From contig NZ_ARQF01000021.1 in assembly GCF_000384815.1 (NCBI RefSeq), forward strand, positions 558,001 through 622,000: DNA of 64,000 nt, read 5' to 3'. Below, piece by piece: positions 32,981 through 42,328 of the stretch (positions are counted from its first letter, which is position 1; the number at the start of each line of letters is the position of its first letter). The notes under the pieces are model-generated. The model had not been told where the DNA came from and did no database searches. It saw nothing but the letters and a program-made list of their open reading frames with translations. This stretch comes from Halodesulfovibrio aestuarii DSM 17919 = ATCC 29578 (lineage in GTDB: Bacteria > Desulfobacterota > Desulfovibrionia > Desulfovibrionales > Desulfovibrionaceae). The translations under genes and the position numbers were made by a program.

Positions 32981-34027
32981 ATGAGCTCCTTAAGTAATCT
33001 TGCAAAAATAGCTGCGGAAATTTGTCCTGCCGGTACATCTCCGCATTGTACTGTTAAAGGCCGTTTTGCCCCATCCCCAACAGGTTACATGCATCTTGGC
33101 AATGCGTGGTCTTTTCTCGTTTGTTGGCTTGCAGCCCGGGCAAAGAATGGCCGGCTTGTTCTTCGAATTGAAGATATTGATCCGGATAGATCAAAGCCTG
33201 AATTTGTCGATGGTATAATTGAAGATCTCAAATGGCTTGGTCTGGATTGGGATGAGGGGGTTGATATTGGCGGAGAATACGAACCATATACGCAAAGTGA
33301 GTCGACCTTATTATACAGCAGGGTTATAGAAGCACTTCAAAAGGATGGGTTGGTCTACCCGTGTTACTGTACCCGCAAGGAATTGCGATCATTGGCATCT
33401 GCACCGCACCTGAGTGATTATGGAAGTGCTTATCCGGAGCTTTGTTTACATCTTTCAGAAGAAGAACGAGGAGAGAGGGAAGCTGCTGGACGCAGAAGCT
33501 CTATGAGGTTGCATTGTGAAAAAACTGAAATTGGTTTTACTGATGCTTTGCACGGTGATTGCTGTATGAGTTGGAAAGAATGCGGTGGGGATTTTCCCCT
33601 TAAGCGTTCAGATGGTGTTTTTGCATATCAGCTGGCTGTTGTTGTAGATGATATGCGTCAGGGGATAACACAGGTTGTTCGGGGTGAAGACATACTACAT
33701 TGTACCCCCCGGCAGGTGTATTTGTATGAATTGTTTGGTTGTACCCCTCCGGAATATATCCATCTTCCACTTGTTGTCGACCATGAAGGGGAACGATTGG
33801 CAAAGCGGCATAGGCATTTTGAATTATGCAAGATGCGGGAGGATGGAATTTCTGCTGAAGCGGTTGTCGGGTATCTTGCTTACCTTGGTGGACTTACTCC
33901 AACTTGTCAAAAAATGTCTGTTCGTAAATTGTTAGATACGTTTTCTATAGGTCAAATTAATACGAATGCTTTGCAGCTTGAAAAAGACGTAATAGAGCGC
34001 CTTAAAGGGCTTTCTAACGCTTGCTGA
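32981..34027 (+). CDS. gluQ: Glutamyl-Q tRNA(Asp) synthetase
   Basis: A GluRS paralogue that attaches glutamate to the queuosine base at position 34 of tRNA(Asp). At 348 aa it lacks the anticodon-binding domain of GluRS. The class I signature GRFAPSPTGYMHLGN is at 27-41, RIEDIDPDR follows, and the zinc region has YPCYCTRKEL. The second signature is ERLAKRHRHFEL, where LAKRH takes the place of KMSKS. The N-terminal 25 residues are extra compared with E. coli. The start ATG at 32981 has no clear ribosome site, so a later start is possible. It stands alone. Confidence 0.88.
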   Translation: MSSLSNLAKIAAEICPAGTSPHCTVKGRFAPSPTGYMHLGNAWSFLVCWLAARAKNGRLVLRIEDIDPDRSKPEFVDGIIEDLKWLGLDWDEGVDIGGEYEPYTQSESTLLYSRVIEALQKDGLVYPCYCTRKELRSLASAPHLSDYGSAYPELCLHLSEEERGEREAAGRRSSMRLHCEKTEIGFTDALHGDCCMSWKECGGDFPLKRSDGVFAYQLAVVVDDMRQGITQVVRGEDILHCTPRQVYLYELFGCTPPEYIHLPLVVDHEGERLAKRHRHFELCKMREDGISAEAVVGYLAYLGGLTPTCQKMSVRKLLDTFSIGQINTNALQLEKDVIERLKGLSNAC

Positions 34028-34140
34028 CTTAATATAAAATCGATACGGTGCATACGTGAGTAATTTTGTGCATTGTATGCGATAAAATTATTGCTGAAAA
34101 AACAAGTTGATATACTTGAGAGAAAAGGTGGGAGTTCGCA

Positions 34141-34518
34141 ATGCAGTTGGATACCGTGTTTACAAAAGAAAAGCTGGAAGAATTGTTTCCAGCATCAAAA
34201 ACTGATGAATTCTTCGACGCGTTATACGGAGAAGCCGAAAGTGGTGCTTATGACATTGAGCTTGCGTTTGTGAAAGCCACCGACAACATGCTTGAGTTTG
34301 CCTTTTATTTAAATCAGCGTAATGGCGCATGTCTTGCCTGCAATTTGACCTATGGTCTTCCGCAAGTGTTTATGCGTCATCCTGTTATTAATGTTAAAGG
34401 GCTGGTGGATGAGATTGCTTCACTCGCAGGAAAGGATGAAGTAACGTTTGAGCTTGGTAGAACTTATGAAGAGTCTCATGCGCGTCATATCATTCCATTG
34501 GTGATTAAGACTACATAA
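34141..34518 (+). CDS. Conserved-looking 125-aa protein, function unknown
   Basis: A soluble protein starting MQLDTVFTKEKLEELFP, with GGGAG 7 bases before the ATG. The middle reads FAFYLNQRNGACLACNLTYGLPQVF with a CLAC pair, and the end is RHIIPLVIKTT. The composition is normal and the codon use matches the neighbours. I do not recognise the domain. It is followed by a terminator and appears to be a single-gene unit after gluQRS, with a 113-bp gap. Confidence 0.7.
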   Translation: MQLDTVFTKEKLEELFPASKTDEFFDALYGEAESGAYDIELAFVKATDNMLEFAFYLNQRNGACLACNLTYGLPQVFMRHPVINVKGLVDEIASLAGKDEVTFELGRTYEESHARHIIPLVIKTT

Positions 34519-34580
34519 AAGCACAAAACAAATTTTTGAGACTTAATACAGGCATAGTATTGAATCTATGCTGATGGCAC

Positions 34581-34616
34581 AAAAAAAGGAAGAGATGTAT
34601 CTCTTCCTTTTTTTGT
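34581..34616. terminator. Bidirectional terminator
   Basis: A perfect stem, AAAAAAAGGAAGAGAT with its complement around GT. It lies between convergent genes (125-aa gene + and tetR-like -) and has T-runs in both directions. Confidence 0.9.
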
Positions 34617-34632
34617 AGAATAGCAAATAATG

Positions 34633-35211
34633 TTAGTCGTTTTTAATACTACGGGAAATAAATTTGAGGACTTCGTCGTAAAGATTAGCAGGTGCATATG
34701 GTGTGAGTAGACGGGTTCGAATTGCACCAACTAAGTTACAGGTAAGGACTGAAGTGGTTTCGTGAGCAGGTAAGTCTTTAATTGAACCATCCTCTATGCC
34801 TCTGCGTACGTGATATTCAAGTTCTCGTGGTACTTGATTGAATTTCTCGTACATAATATCCCGATCCGTTTGGGTTTTCATATCTGAGTATGGAGAGCAG
34901 CGAACGAGAACAAGAAAGTGAGATTCCGGCATTACAGAATAGTCTAAGTAGGTACGGCAAAAATTCATAACAGAATCGTAACCTGTATCTCCTTGAGCAC
35001 ATGCTTCTCTCAGCTTGATAATGAAGTCATCCAGAACATCCAACCCAGCTGCAAGAAACAATTTTTCTTTGTTTCCATAGTGGTGTGTAAGTAAACCAAG
35101 AGCAACTCCGGCACGTTCAGAAATTTTTTTAAACGTAGTCTCGGCATAGCCATACTCACCAAAGAGCTCTTTTGCAGCCAGTAGCAGAGCTTCTTTTTTT
35201 GTTATTGTCAT
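34633..35211 (-). CDS. TetR family transcriptional regulator
   Basis: A 192-aa regulator. The N-terminal helix-turn-helix is FGEYGYAETTFKKISERAGVALGLLTHHYGNKEKLF (residues about 17-52), which fits the TetR pattern well. The rest is the helical ligand-binding domain with no clear clue to the ligand. I chose the ATG at 35211 because the family starts just before KKEALLLAAKELF. The next gene upstream, a phospholipid acyltransferase, lies 362 bases away on the same strand, so control of lipid metabolism is only a guess. Confidence 0.9.
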   Translation of the reverse strand: MTITKKEALLLAAKELFGEYGYAETTFKKISERAGVALGLLTHHYGNKEKLFLAAGLDVLDDFIIKLREACAQGDTGYDSVMNFCRTYLDYSVMPESHFLVLVRCSPYSDMKTQTDRDIMYEKFNQVPRELEYHVRRGIEDGSIKDLPAHETTSVLTCNLVGAIRTRLLTPYAPANLYDEVLKFISRSIKND

Positions 35212-35573
35212 AGCTTGACCCTGTAGTTTTAGGGTTAATCCAGTAGAGCTTCGCGGCAACTCGAAATTCTACCTAATAAACTGTTTGAGCACGCAATAAT
35301 GTTTAGCTCACAATTTTTTTTGCGTCAATGCATGAGAAAAATTTTCTAGACTACCGTACAAAAAATTCGTGCAGGCACGTTTTAAGAAGAAAACGAAAAG
35401 ATACAATGCTTGTCCATTGTTACAGACTAAGTCGGGACGGATGCCTTTTGTGAAAGAGTATTGTTGTACTGTAAAATAGAAAGCCGTCATTTTATATACA
35501 GAAGCTCATATAACGGTGATTTTTTTAATTGCTAGTTCCTAACTAGTTGAAAATTGGTTTAGCGCACAATGAG
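35212..35573. other. Intergenic region, 362 bp
   Basis: AT-rich gap between the acyltransferase stop and the TetR start. It has a dyad CTAGTT-CCT-AACTAG at 35532-35546 and a shorter ACCCT...AGGGT dyad at about 35218-35235, close to the TetR start. A 60-codon minus frame at 35308-35490 lacks a ribosome site and is not called. Confidence 0.45.
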
Positions 35574-36356
35574 TTATTTTTCCCACTTGTTCAAAGAGGT
35601 CTCAATAAAGTTACATACGGAGGTATGCGCTTCTTTACCATTGCTTTCAGCCGTAATAGGGGGATGGAATGCAAAATGAACTTTTTTTGAAGTATCAATG
35701 GGCCCAAATTCTTTGCCAAGCTTGCTGTGCCCCCAGCTGTCTGTTTTTAGGGCAAGAGGTACAATAGGAACACCAGCTTTTTTGGCGAGTTTCACACCAA
35801 TTGAATTGAATTTTGTGCGATCAAAGTTTGTGCTTCTGGTGGATTGGGGGAAGACAATAATCGATTTGCCCTGTGCAAGTTTCTCGCATCCTTCTGAAAG
35901 TACTTTTTTCAAATCTTCGCGAGGGTTTGTTCGGTTCACTGCAATTGGTTCTCTGGAAGCCATAAGATTTCCGAAGAAAGGATAGTTAAGGAGTGAACTT
36001 TTCACGACAAAAGTGACAGGCTTATGAGGCTGGATAATCGCTGGAAGTACAAATGTTTCGAGCGTGCTCATATGGTTACCGATGAATACGCAAGGAGAAT
36101 CAAGTTCTGTAAAGGCAGAAAGGTTTTCGAATGAAAGAGAGACGCCGACTCGTTCCAAAGCTTTAATTACACGCAGACTGGCGTTAACCCACGCCTGATC
36201 AGAAGACTTGCCTTGTTTTGCTTCTCTGTTCGCAAAGAATGCTGTTTTTGCCATTGAGGGGTAGAAAAATAGAGAAGGGAATCTGCTGGAAAAAAAGCCC
36301 CTTGCGTCGTTAGGGGTAGTATATGTGTTACTGTACATTACAGAGTAGTTTTTCAT
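35574..36356 (-). CDS. PlsC-like lysophospholipid acyltransferase
   Basis: A 260-aa acyltransferase of the 1-acylglycerol-3-phosphate type. Motif I reads NHMSTLE at 94-100, i.e. H-x4-E rather than the usual H-x4-D. Motif III reads FPQSTRS at 169-175 rather than FPEGTRS, and VPIVPLAL follows as motif IV. These changes keep the overall fold but may alter acceptor or activity. The ATG at 36356 has GGAGA just upstream. No transmembrane helix stands out; the N-terminal region is weakly hydrophobic. It is a single gene with no operon partner. Confidence 0.8.
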   Translation of the reverse strand: MKNYSVMYSNTYTTPNDARGFFSSRFPSLFFYPSMAKTAFFANREAKQGKSSDQAWVNASLRVIKALERVGVSLSFENLSAFTELDSPCVFIGNHMSTLETFVLPAIIQPHKPVTFVVKSSLLNYPFFGNLMASREPIAVNRTNPREDLKKVLSEGCEKLAQGKSIIVFPQSTRSTNFDRTKFNSIGVKLAKKAGVPIVPLALKTDSWGHSKLGKEFGPIDTSKKVHFAFHPPITAESNGKEAHTSVCNFIETSLNKWEK

Positions 36357-36669
36357 GTAGTCTCCGGACAGTGGGAATGTAATGGTCAATGTAGGTTTTA
36401 GCTAGCATAGAACCCGTTGCCATTACAACGTCTTAGATTGCGGTGGGAGTAGGCTCTTTTTGTTTTTTTAGAGCAGTTACCTTAGTTGAGTGACGTGATT
36501 TCCTTTTCTGGACAATTTGCAACAAATGCGCAAGAAGGGAAAAAATAATTTTCCTGTGCAATGTGAACTTTGTTCTGCAATCTTCAGAACAAAAAATATA
36601 TGATGGAATATGATGGCAACGAAAACAAGTTGCTGCTCAATAGGTTACTAATAGATTCAAGGTGGTAAT
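36357..36669. other. Intergenic region, 313 bp
   Basis: Divergent gap between the acyltransferase (-) and ettA (+). It should hold both promoters, but I could not fix them. No gene is seen. Confidence 0.45.
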
Positions 36670-38355
36670 ATGAGTCAGAACGAGCCGGATAAGATTATTT
36701 ATTCAATGGTTCGCGTGACAAAGCGTCACGGCCAGAAAGAGGTTCTTAAGAACATTTCTCTTTCATATTTTTATGGTGCAAAAATTGGTGTACTGGGTCT
36801 TAACGGTTCCGGTAAATCTTCTCTTCTTAAAGTTCTTGCCGGGGTAGATTCAGCATTTGAAGGAGAAACGCATGTTTCTCCCGGTTTTACTGTGGGCTAT
36901 CTTGAACAGGAACCTCTGGTGGATGAAACACGTACTGTGCGTGAAGTCGTCGAAGAGGGTGTTGGTGATGTCATGTCTCTTATTAATGAGTTTAACGACA
37001 TCAATGCTAAGTTTTCTGAACCTATGGAGCCAGAGGAAATGGATGCTCTTATTGAGCAGCAAGCTCAGGTTCAGGAGCAAATGGACGCGAAGGGCGCCTG
37101 GGATATTGATTCCCGTTTGCAAATGGCGATGGACGCCTTACGTTGTCCTCCTGCTGATACTCCGGTGAATGTAATCTCAGGTGGTGAGAAGCGTCGTGTA
37201 GCTTTATGTCGTCTGCTGTTGCAGAATCCGGATATTTTGCTTCTTGACGAACCTACCAACCATCTTGATGCAGAGTCTGTTGCGTGGCTTGAACGTTACC
37301 TGCAGAACTTCCCGGGTACAGTTATCGCTGTAACACATGACCGTTACTTCCTTGATAACGTTGCAGGCTGGATTCTGGAACTTGATCGTGGCCGTGGTAT
37401 TCCTTGGAAAGGTAACTATTCCAGCTGGCTCGACCAGAAGCAGAAACGCCTTGCACAGGAAGAAAGGAAAGAATCTGAGCGCCAGAAGACGTTGCAGCGG
37501 GAACTTGAATGGATCCGTATGTCTCCTAAGGGCCGTCATTCCAAATCAAAAGCCCGTATCAGTGCATACGAATCTCTTGTTTCTCATGAGTCGGAAGCAC
37601 ATGCTAAAGACCTTGAAATTTACATTCCACCGGGACCACGCCTCGGTAAGCAGGTTATCGAGATGAAGGGTGTAACAAAGTCCCTTGGCGATAAACTGCT
37701 TGTGGAAGACATGAACTGCATTATTCCGGCAGGTGCTATTGTTGGTATCATCGGGCCTAACGGCGCCGGTAAATCAACTACCTTTAAGATGCTTATTGGT
37801 GAGGAAAGCCCAGACTCCGGTGAGGTTGTAGTCGGCGAAACTGTTCAGTTTGCTCATGTAGATCAGGGGCGTGATTCTCTTGAAGCTGGAAAAACTGTGT
37901 ACGAAGTCATCTCGGGTGGTTACGAGACAGTAAAGCTTGGAACACAGGATGTTAACGCGCGTGCATACTGTTCTCGTTTTGGTATTACGGGTGCAGATCA
38001 GCAGAAGAAAGTTGATGTCCTTTCAGGTGGTGAGCGTAACCGGGTGCACCTTGCTCAGATTCTTAAATCTGGTGCAAACGTAATCTTACTTGACGAACCT
38101 ACAAACGATCTCGACGTAAATACCATGCGTGCGCTTGAGGAAGCTCTTGAGAACTTCGCAGGCTCTGTGCTGGTTATCTCTCATGACCGTTGGTTCCTTG
38201 ACCGTCTTGCGACGCATATCCTTGCTTTTGAAGGCGATTCTCAGGTTGTCTTCTTTGACGGAAACTACACCGAATACGAAGCTGACCGCAAAAAGCGTCT
38301 TGGCAAAGATGCGGATCAACCTCATCGTATTAAATACCGTAAGCTTACTCGATAG
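36670..38355 (+). CDS. ettA: Energy-dependent translational throttle protein EttA (ABC-F)
   Basis: A 561-aa soluble ABC-F ATPase that binds the ribosomal E site and gates translation by energy state. Two ABC domains are present: Walker A GLNGSGKS at 43-50, signature VISGGEKRRVAL and Walker B LLLDEPTNHLD; then GPNGAGKS, VLSGGERNRVHL and ILLDEPTNDLD. The arm insertion and the inter-domain linker are in the usual places. The length matches E. coli EttA (555). AAGGTGGT lies 7 bases before the ATG. A terminator follows 39 bases after the stop. Confidence 0.96.
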   Translation: MSQNEPDKIIYSMVRVTKRHGQKEVLKNISLSYFYGAKIGVLGLNGSGKSSLLKVLAGVDSAFEGETHVSPGFTVGYLEQEPLVDETRTVREVVEEGVGDVMSLINEFNDINAKFSEPMEPEEMDALIEQQAQVQEQMDAKGAWDIDSRLQMAMDALRCPPADTPVNVISGGEKRRVALCRLLLQNPDILLLDEPTNHLDAESVAWLERYLQNFPGTVIAVTHDRYFLDNVAGWILELDRGRGIPWKGNYSSWLDQKQKRLAQEERKESERQKTLQRELEWIRMSPKGRHSKSKARISAYESLVSHESEAHAKDLEIYIPPGPRLGKQVIEMKGVTKSLGDKLLVEDMNCIIPAGAIVGIIGPNGAGKSTTFKMLIGEESPDSGEVVVGETVQFAHVDQGRDSLEAGKTVYEVISGGYETVKLGTQDVNARAYCSRFGITGADQQKKVDVLSGGERNRVHLAQILKSGANVILLDEPTNDLDVNTMRALEEALENFAGSVLVISHDRWFLDRLATHILAFEGDSQVVFFDGNYTEYEADRKKRLGKDADQPHRIKYRKLTR

Positions 38356-38393
38356 ATAGCAGACTTTTGTACACTTCGTGCAAAATGTTTTTT

Positions 38394-38423
38394 AAAGCGA
38401 ACTCATTTGAGTTCGCTTTTTCT
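38394..38423 (+). terminator. Terminator of ettA
   Basis: Arms AAAGCGAACTC and GAGTTCGCTTT with an ATTT loop, followed by TTCTTT on the plus strand. Confidence 0.88.
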
Positions 38424-38524
38424 TTGCTGATATACTGTTACGTCTCATCGTTTGTGCGCTAGCCCAACAGGGCTGTCTCGGCTACAGGAGTGAAAAGTTT
38501 TTCCGTTATCAGAGAAGAGTATAG

Positions 38525-38563
38525 CAAAAAAAAGCAGACTCATGTTTTGAGTCTGCTTTTTTT
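38525..38563 (-). terminator. Terminator of the BON lipoprotein gene
   Basis: A stem of A-run plus GCAGACTCA with its complement around TGTTT, T-rich in both directions. It starts 2 bases past the stop codon. Confidence 0.9.
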
Positions 38564-38564
38564 A

Positions 38565-39113
38565 CTATTGTACCTGAATGTATGAGGTAACGGATCTAAC
38601 CTTGGGGACAGCTCTGGCGTGTTGAATGATTTTTTGTTTCTCTTTTGTTGTTCCTACAATGCCTGTGAGGATAATGTTACATTGCACAACATCAGTAGAA
38701 ACATTGGTTGACCAGATTTCTTTGTCGCCAATTAGTGCTTTTTTGAGTTGAGCATTCATGGTCAGGTTGTCTGTTGTTCCACAAAAATCTTGTTCATTTT
38801 TGAGAAGCAGATATGGCACAACTTCTTGAACGCCTTTTGTGTTACGTGCCGTAGAAATAGCAGTATTGCGTTGTGCAAGGGAATCTACTTCTCCTACTAG
38901 ATATACCTTTCCATTGAATGTGTTGACGGATACGTCAAGTGCACTGATTGTTTTACTTTTTACCATTTTTTTGAGGATAGTGGTGGTGATAACAGTATCT
39001 GAATACTGCTCGCTGATATTGCGTTCATCAACAGCAGCGTTGTACACAGCACACCCTGACAGGGTGTAGCAAAGAGTAAGTACTACTGTAACGCAGAGTA
39101 GCTTCTTTAGCAT
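38565..39113 (-). CDS. BON-domain lipoprotein
   Basis: A 182-aa periplasmic lipoprotein with the lipobox LSGC (Cys21). Two BON domains follow. The first (about 40-110) has ITTTILKKMVKSKTISALDVSVNTFNGKV; the second (about 115-182) has LTMNAQLKKALIGDKEI and IILTGIVGTTKEKQKI. This layout matches OsmY/DolP-like proteins, which bind phospholipid and support outer-membrane integrity. It is a single-gene unit with its own terminator. The downstream rarA gene reads in the same direction but ends just upstream. Confidence 0.85.
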   Translation of the reverse strand: MLKKLLCVTVVLTLCYTLSGCAVYNAAVDERNISEQYSDTVITTTILKKMVKSKTISALDVSVNTFNGKVYLVGEVDSLAQRNTAISTARNTKGVQEVVPYLLLKNEQDFCGTTDNLTMNAQLKKALIGDKEIWSTNVSTDVVQCNIILTGIVGTTKEKQKIIQHARAVPKVRSVTSYIQVQ

Positions 39114-39138
39114 ATGTCTCTCCTGATGCTATGGGGAA

Positions 39139-40353
39139 TTAACGGAAGCTTTTTCTGGCACGGGCAAGCCACGCAGTCAGGCGCGGTTCTACCCCTTGTT
39201 CTCGTTGCTGATAAAATTTGCGGCCTGCGAGATCGTCAGGAAGGTACTGCTGGGGAACATACCCTTCTGGATAATTGTGTGGGTACAGGTAGCCTTTTCC
39301 GTATCCCCACTCCTTCTGAAGTTTGGTAGAGGGGTTGCGTAAGTGCAGGGGCACAGGCTTGCGTCCATGTGTCCGTATCTCTTTTGCCGCGGCCAGATAG
39401 GCTGCATAGGCTGAATTACTTTTAGGAGCAAGAGCCAAATAGGTTGCAGTTTCGGCAAGCGGGATGAACCCTTCCGGCATACCTACAAACTCAACAGCTT
39501 GCTGACACGCAACGGCGAGCGGTAATGCGTTAGGGTCTGCAAGACCGACGTCCTCTGAGGCGGAAAGTATAAGCCTGCGACATACAAAACGAGGATCTTC
39601 TCCTCCTTCAAGCAGGCTTGCAAGGTAGTATAGGGCCGCATCAACATCACTGCCGCGGATAGCTTTAATCATAGCGGAGGCGAGCTCGTAGTGGCTGTCT
39701 CCGTTTTTGTCATGACGAGCAATAACGTCAGGGAGGGCTGCTTTTAACTGCTCCGGCTCTCTGGATTCGGGAGGAAGTAGAGCGATGTATTCCACAAGGT
39801 TTAGCATTGTGCGCGCATCACCATGAGCAATTCCTGCAACCATTTCGTAGACTGTTTCATCCAGTTCTACACCGCACGCCTCAGCACCTTTTTGAGCGAG
39901 TGCTTGAAGTGAAGTATTAGGCAGCGGTTTTAGTTTTAGGGTATGCAGTCTGGATAGTAATTGCCTTGTGACGCTGAAAGAAGGGTTCTCAGTCGTCGTG
40001 GCTATGAGTGTGATTTCGCCTGACTCCAAAATGGGAAGAAAAAAGTCCTGTTGGGCTTTAGAAAATCTATGGAGTTCATCTAAGACAAGAACTTCTACAC
40101 CCTTGAGAGATTTGCGAAGTTGGGTAAGACCGGCTTCCGGTGCGCTTACTCGTAGCCAATTTAATCCGGTATGCTTGGCAAGCAAAAGTGCAAGTGTTGA
40201 TTTTCCGCATCCCGGAGGGCCGAATAATAGCAGGCTGGGTAGCCTGTTCGCTTTTGTCAGCGCAGTAATGCGCGCGGAAAGGTGTTCCTGTCCTGAAAAT
40301 TCTTCAAAAGAATTTGGGCGAATTTTGTCTGCAAGAGGTTGTTTCGCCTCCAT
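39139..40353 (-). CDS. rarA: Replication-associated recombination protein RarA (MgsA)
   Basis: A AAA+ ATPase (404 aa) related to clamp-loader and RuvB proteins that acts at stalled replication forks. Walker A is GPPGCGKST at 45-53 and Walker B VLVLDELHRF. Sensor 1 is IATTTENPSF. The C-terminal half has DPRFVCRRLILSASEDVGLADP and LPDDLAGRKFY, both family-typical. I chose the ATG at 40353, with AAGGAG 6 bases ahead; the frame to 40380 overlaps rsmE. It is coupled to rsmE, 13 bases after that gene ends. Confidence 0.95.
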   Translation of the reverse strand: MEAKQPLADKIRPNSFEEFSGQEHLSARITALTKANRLPSLLLFGPPGCGKSTLALLLAKHTGLNWLRVSAPEAGLTQLRKSLKGVEVLVLDELHRFSKAQQDFFLPILESGEITLIATTTENPSFSVTRQLLSRLHTLKLKPLPNTSLQALAQKGAEACGVELDETVYEMVAGIAHGDARTMLNLVEYIALLPPESREPEQLKAALPDVIARHDKNGDSHYELASAMIKAIRGSDVDAALYYLASLLEGGEDPRFVCRRLILSASEDVGLADPNALPLAVACQQAVEFVGMPEGFIPLAETATYLALAPKSNSAYAAYLAAAKEIRTHGRKPVPLHLRNPSTKLQKEWGYGKGYLYPHNYPEGYVPQQYLPDDLAGRKFYQQREQGVEPRLTAWLARARKSFR

Positions 40354-40366
40354 AGACATCTCCTTG

Positions 40367-41098
40367 CTAACGTGCAGCATTGTTTACTTCACCTTTCCAC
40401 CATGCAAGACCGAGACACAGCAAGGCTGCTGTTTCCCAGCGCAAAATTCTTTTTCCAAGGCTTACCGGTTGCACGCCTTGTCCTTTGAAATATTCAGCTT
40501 CTGCATCGGAGAAGCCGCCTTCCGGGCCGATGATAAATAATGTTTTTCCAGAAAGATCAAGTTGTTCTGAAGAAAGAACGTCAGACGGAGACTGACCTTC
40601 CCACAACATAAAAATATTGTCGAACTCTTCTGCGCGATTCATAACGCCTTTTGCGCCATCAGCAAACGTTTCGAGTTCAGGAATCCAAGGATTGTTGCAT
40701 TGTTTGGCTCCAGCCAGCATTTGACCTTCCCAGCCTTCTTTCACCTCAACAGGGACTTTGGATTGAGACCTGTCTGCCTGCCAGAACCATATTCCAGCGG
40801 CACCGAACTCTACAGCTTTTTCGAAAATCCAGCCGCGACGAACGGATTTGCCCCAACCTATTGCAACATAGTGTTCTGCTTCTGGTTTCGGGTGCTGTAT
40901 GACGTCCTGTTTTTCAATTGATACAGTATGCTTTGTCATATCACTAATGATAAAGGTGCCTTCACGCCCTTTGCCATCTAACAGACGAATACTGTCGCCT
41001 GTTCTCATGCGAAGTACTTTAATGGCGTGTTTTGCTTCTTGTCCTTCAAGCACGCAGTGCTCGTCCCATTTATCTGCTTCAAGAAAAAATGTTTTCAT
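40367..41098 (-). CDS. rsmE: 16S rRNA m3U1498 methyltransferase
   Basis: A SPOUT-class methyltransferase (243 aa) that methylates N3 of U1498 in 16S rRNA with SAM. An N-terminal PUA-like part (about 1-70) holds HAIKVLRMRTGDSIRLLDGKG. The C-terminal knot has FIIGPEGGFSDAE and LGKRILRWETAALL, the SAM-binding and dimer residues. Its stop is followed 13 bases later by the rarA start, and gcvT lies upstream on the same strand with a terminator between. Confidence 0.95.
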   Translation of the reverse strand: MKTFFLEADKWDEHCVLEGQEAKHAIKVLRMRTGDSIRLLDGKGREGTFIISDMTKHTVSIEKQDVIQHPKPEAEHYVAIGWGKSVRRGWIFEKAVEFGAAGIWFWQADRSQSKVPVEVKEGWEGQMLAGAKQCNNPWIPELETFADGAKGVMNRAEEFDNIFMLWEGQSPSDVLSSEQLDLSGKTLFIIGPEGGFSDAEAEYFKGQGVQPVSLGKRILRWETAALLCLGLAWWKGEVNNAAR

Positions 41099-41138
41099 GA
41101 ATTATTATCTCATTATTGTGTGTAGTGCCAAAGGGAAT

Positions 41139-41172
41139 AAAAAAGGGAAGCCATACGGCTTCCCTTTTAATT
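41139..41172 (-). terminator. Terminator of gcvT
   Basis: Arms AAAAGGGAAGCC and GGCTTCCCTTTT around ATAC, T-rich on both strands. It lies 19 bases past the gcvT stop. Confidence 0.88.
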
Positions 41173-41190
41173 TATTCACTTGGATGCAGC

Positions 41191-42279
41191 TTAGTCAACA
41201 AGCTTCATACGTGCTGTGCCACCTTTGTAGAATGGCAGCTCGGTTTTGGTTGCTTCAAGAGAGGTGCGAGCGCCTCTAACAAGGAATTTTTCGTTATCGG
41301 CAGCTTCAACTTTAACGTATGCTAATGCTACGGAGTGACCAACACTCGGGCAGTAAGAACCACTGGTAACATGGCCAACTTCTGTACCGTCTTCAAGAGT
41401 AACGGCATCGTGGTGGCGTGCAGACCGGCGACCCGGAATGGAAAGGGCAATAAGGAGTTCACTACCTTCACGATCTTTTCCCTTACCAATGTAGTCGGCT
41501 TCAGAACGGAGCATCCAGCCCATACCAGAAGCAGCAGGTGAATGGACTGTATCGAGATCCTGACCGTAGAGCGGAAGACCAACTTCAAGACGAAGCGTAT
41601 CTCGTGCACCAAGGCCAGCTGGTTCAACTTCTTCCTGCGCCATGAGGGCTTCCCAAAGTGCGACTGCGTTTTCGGAAGGAAGGTAGAATTCGTAGCCGAG
41701 TTCTCCAGTGTAGCCGGTACGGCTGATAATGAGCGGCTGTCCGTTGAATTCTACGGTGCGGAAGTTGAAGTATTTGAGGTCACGCAAAGAACTGTCGAAT
41801 ATTTTTTCAAGCACTTCATAAGATTTTGGTCCCTGAAGGTCGATCTTCGCAGTCTGGTCAGACATATTCTCAAGCGTAAGGTGCTCTGGAAGGTGGTCTT
41901 TAATCCAGGAAAAGTCGCTTGCGATGCATGCAGCGTTAACTACAAGCATGTACTCGTCTTCTTCAAGACAGTACACAATAAGGTCGTCACGGATGCCGCC
42001 TTCTTTGTTCAACAAGAAACCGTAACCACATTTTCCGGGAGCAAGTTTGTCCAGATTATGTGTAACAATTTTAGAGAGAGCTTCACGGGCGCCTTCGCCT
42101 ACGAGACCAAATTCACCCATATGGCAGATGTCATAAATGGATGCCTGCTCACGGCAGTGAGTGTGCTCAGCGATGATGCCTGTGTACTGGATTGGCATTT
42201 CCCATCCGGCAAACGGAGCCATTTTGGCACCAGCTGCTTTATGCCAAGCGGTAAGTGGGGTTTGTAAAAGTTCAGACAC
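41191..42279 (-). CDS. gcvT: Aminomethyltransferase (glycine cleavage T protein)
   Basis: A 362-aa GcvT that transfers the methylene unit from the H protein to tetrahydrofolate. It begins with LLQTPLTAWHKAAGAKMAPFAGWEMPIQY. Family segments are CHMGEFGLVG, NKEGGIRDDLIVY and ARDTLRLEVGLPLYGQDL near residue 225, which holds the folate-side Arg and Asp. CPSVGHSVALAYV lies toward the end. The gcvH and gcvP genes are not adjacent, which differs from many operons. A related folate-binding function (YgfZ-like) is unlikely given the strong GcvT segments. Confidence 0.93.
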   Translation of the reverse strand: MSELLQTPLTAWHKAAGAKMAPFAGWEMPIQYTGIIAEHTHCREQASIYDICHMGEFGLVGEGAREALSKIVTHNLDKLAPGKCGYGFLLNKEGGIRDDLIVYCLEEDEYMLVVNAACIASDFSWIKDHLPEHLTLENMSDQTAKIDLQGPKSYEVLEKIFDSSLRDLKYFNFRTVEFNGQPLIISRTGYTGELGYEFYLPSENAVALWEALMAQEEVEPAGLGARDTLRLEVGLPLYGQDLDTVHSPAASGMGWMLRSEADYIGKGKDREGSELLIALSIPGRRSARHHDAVTLEDGTEVGHVTSGSYCPSVGHSVALAYVKVEAADNEKFLVRGARTSLEATKTELPFYKGGTARMKLVD

Positions 42280-42328
42280 AGCATGTCCTCCCGAATCTGG
42301 TTAAAGTGTTGTTGTTTTGTGGTTGTTA

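Noticed and set aside
41542-42267. 241-codon plus frame antisense to gcvT
   Set aside because: A shadow of gcvT; no independent support.
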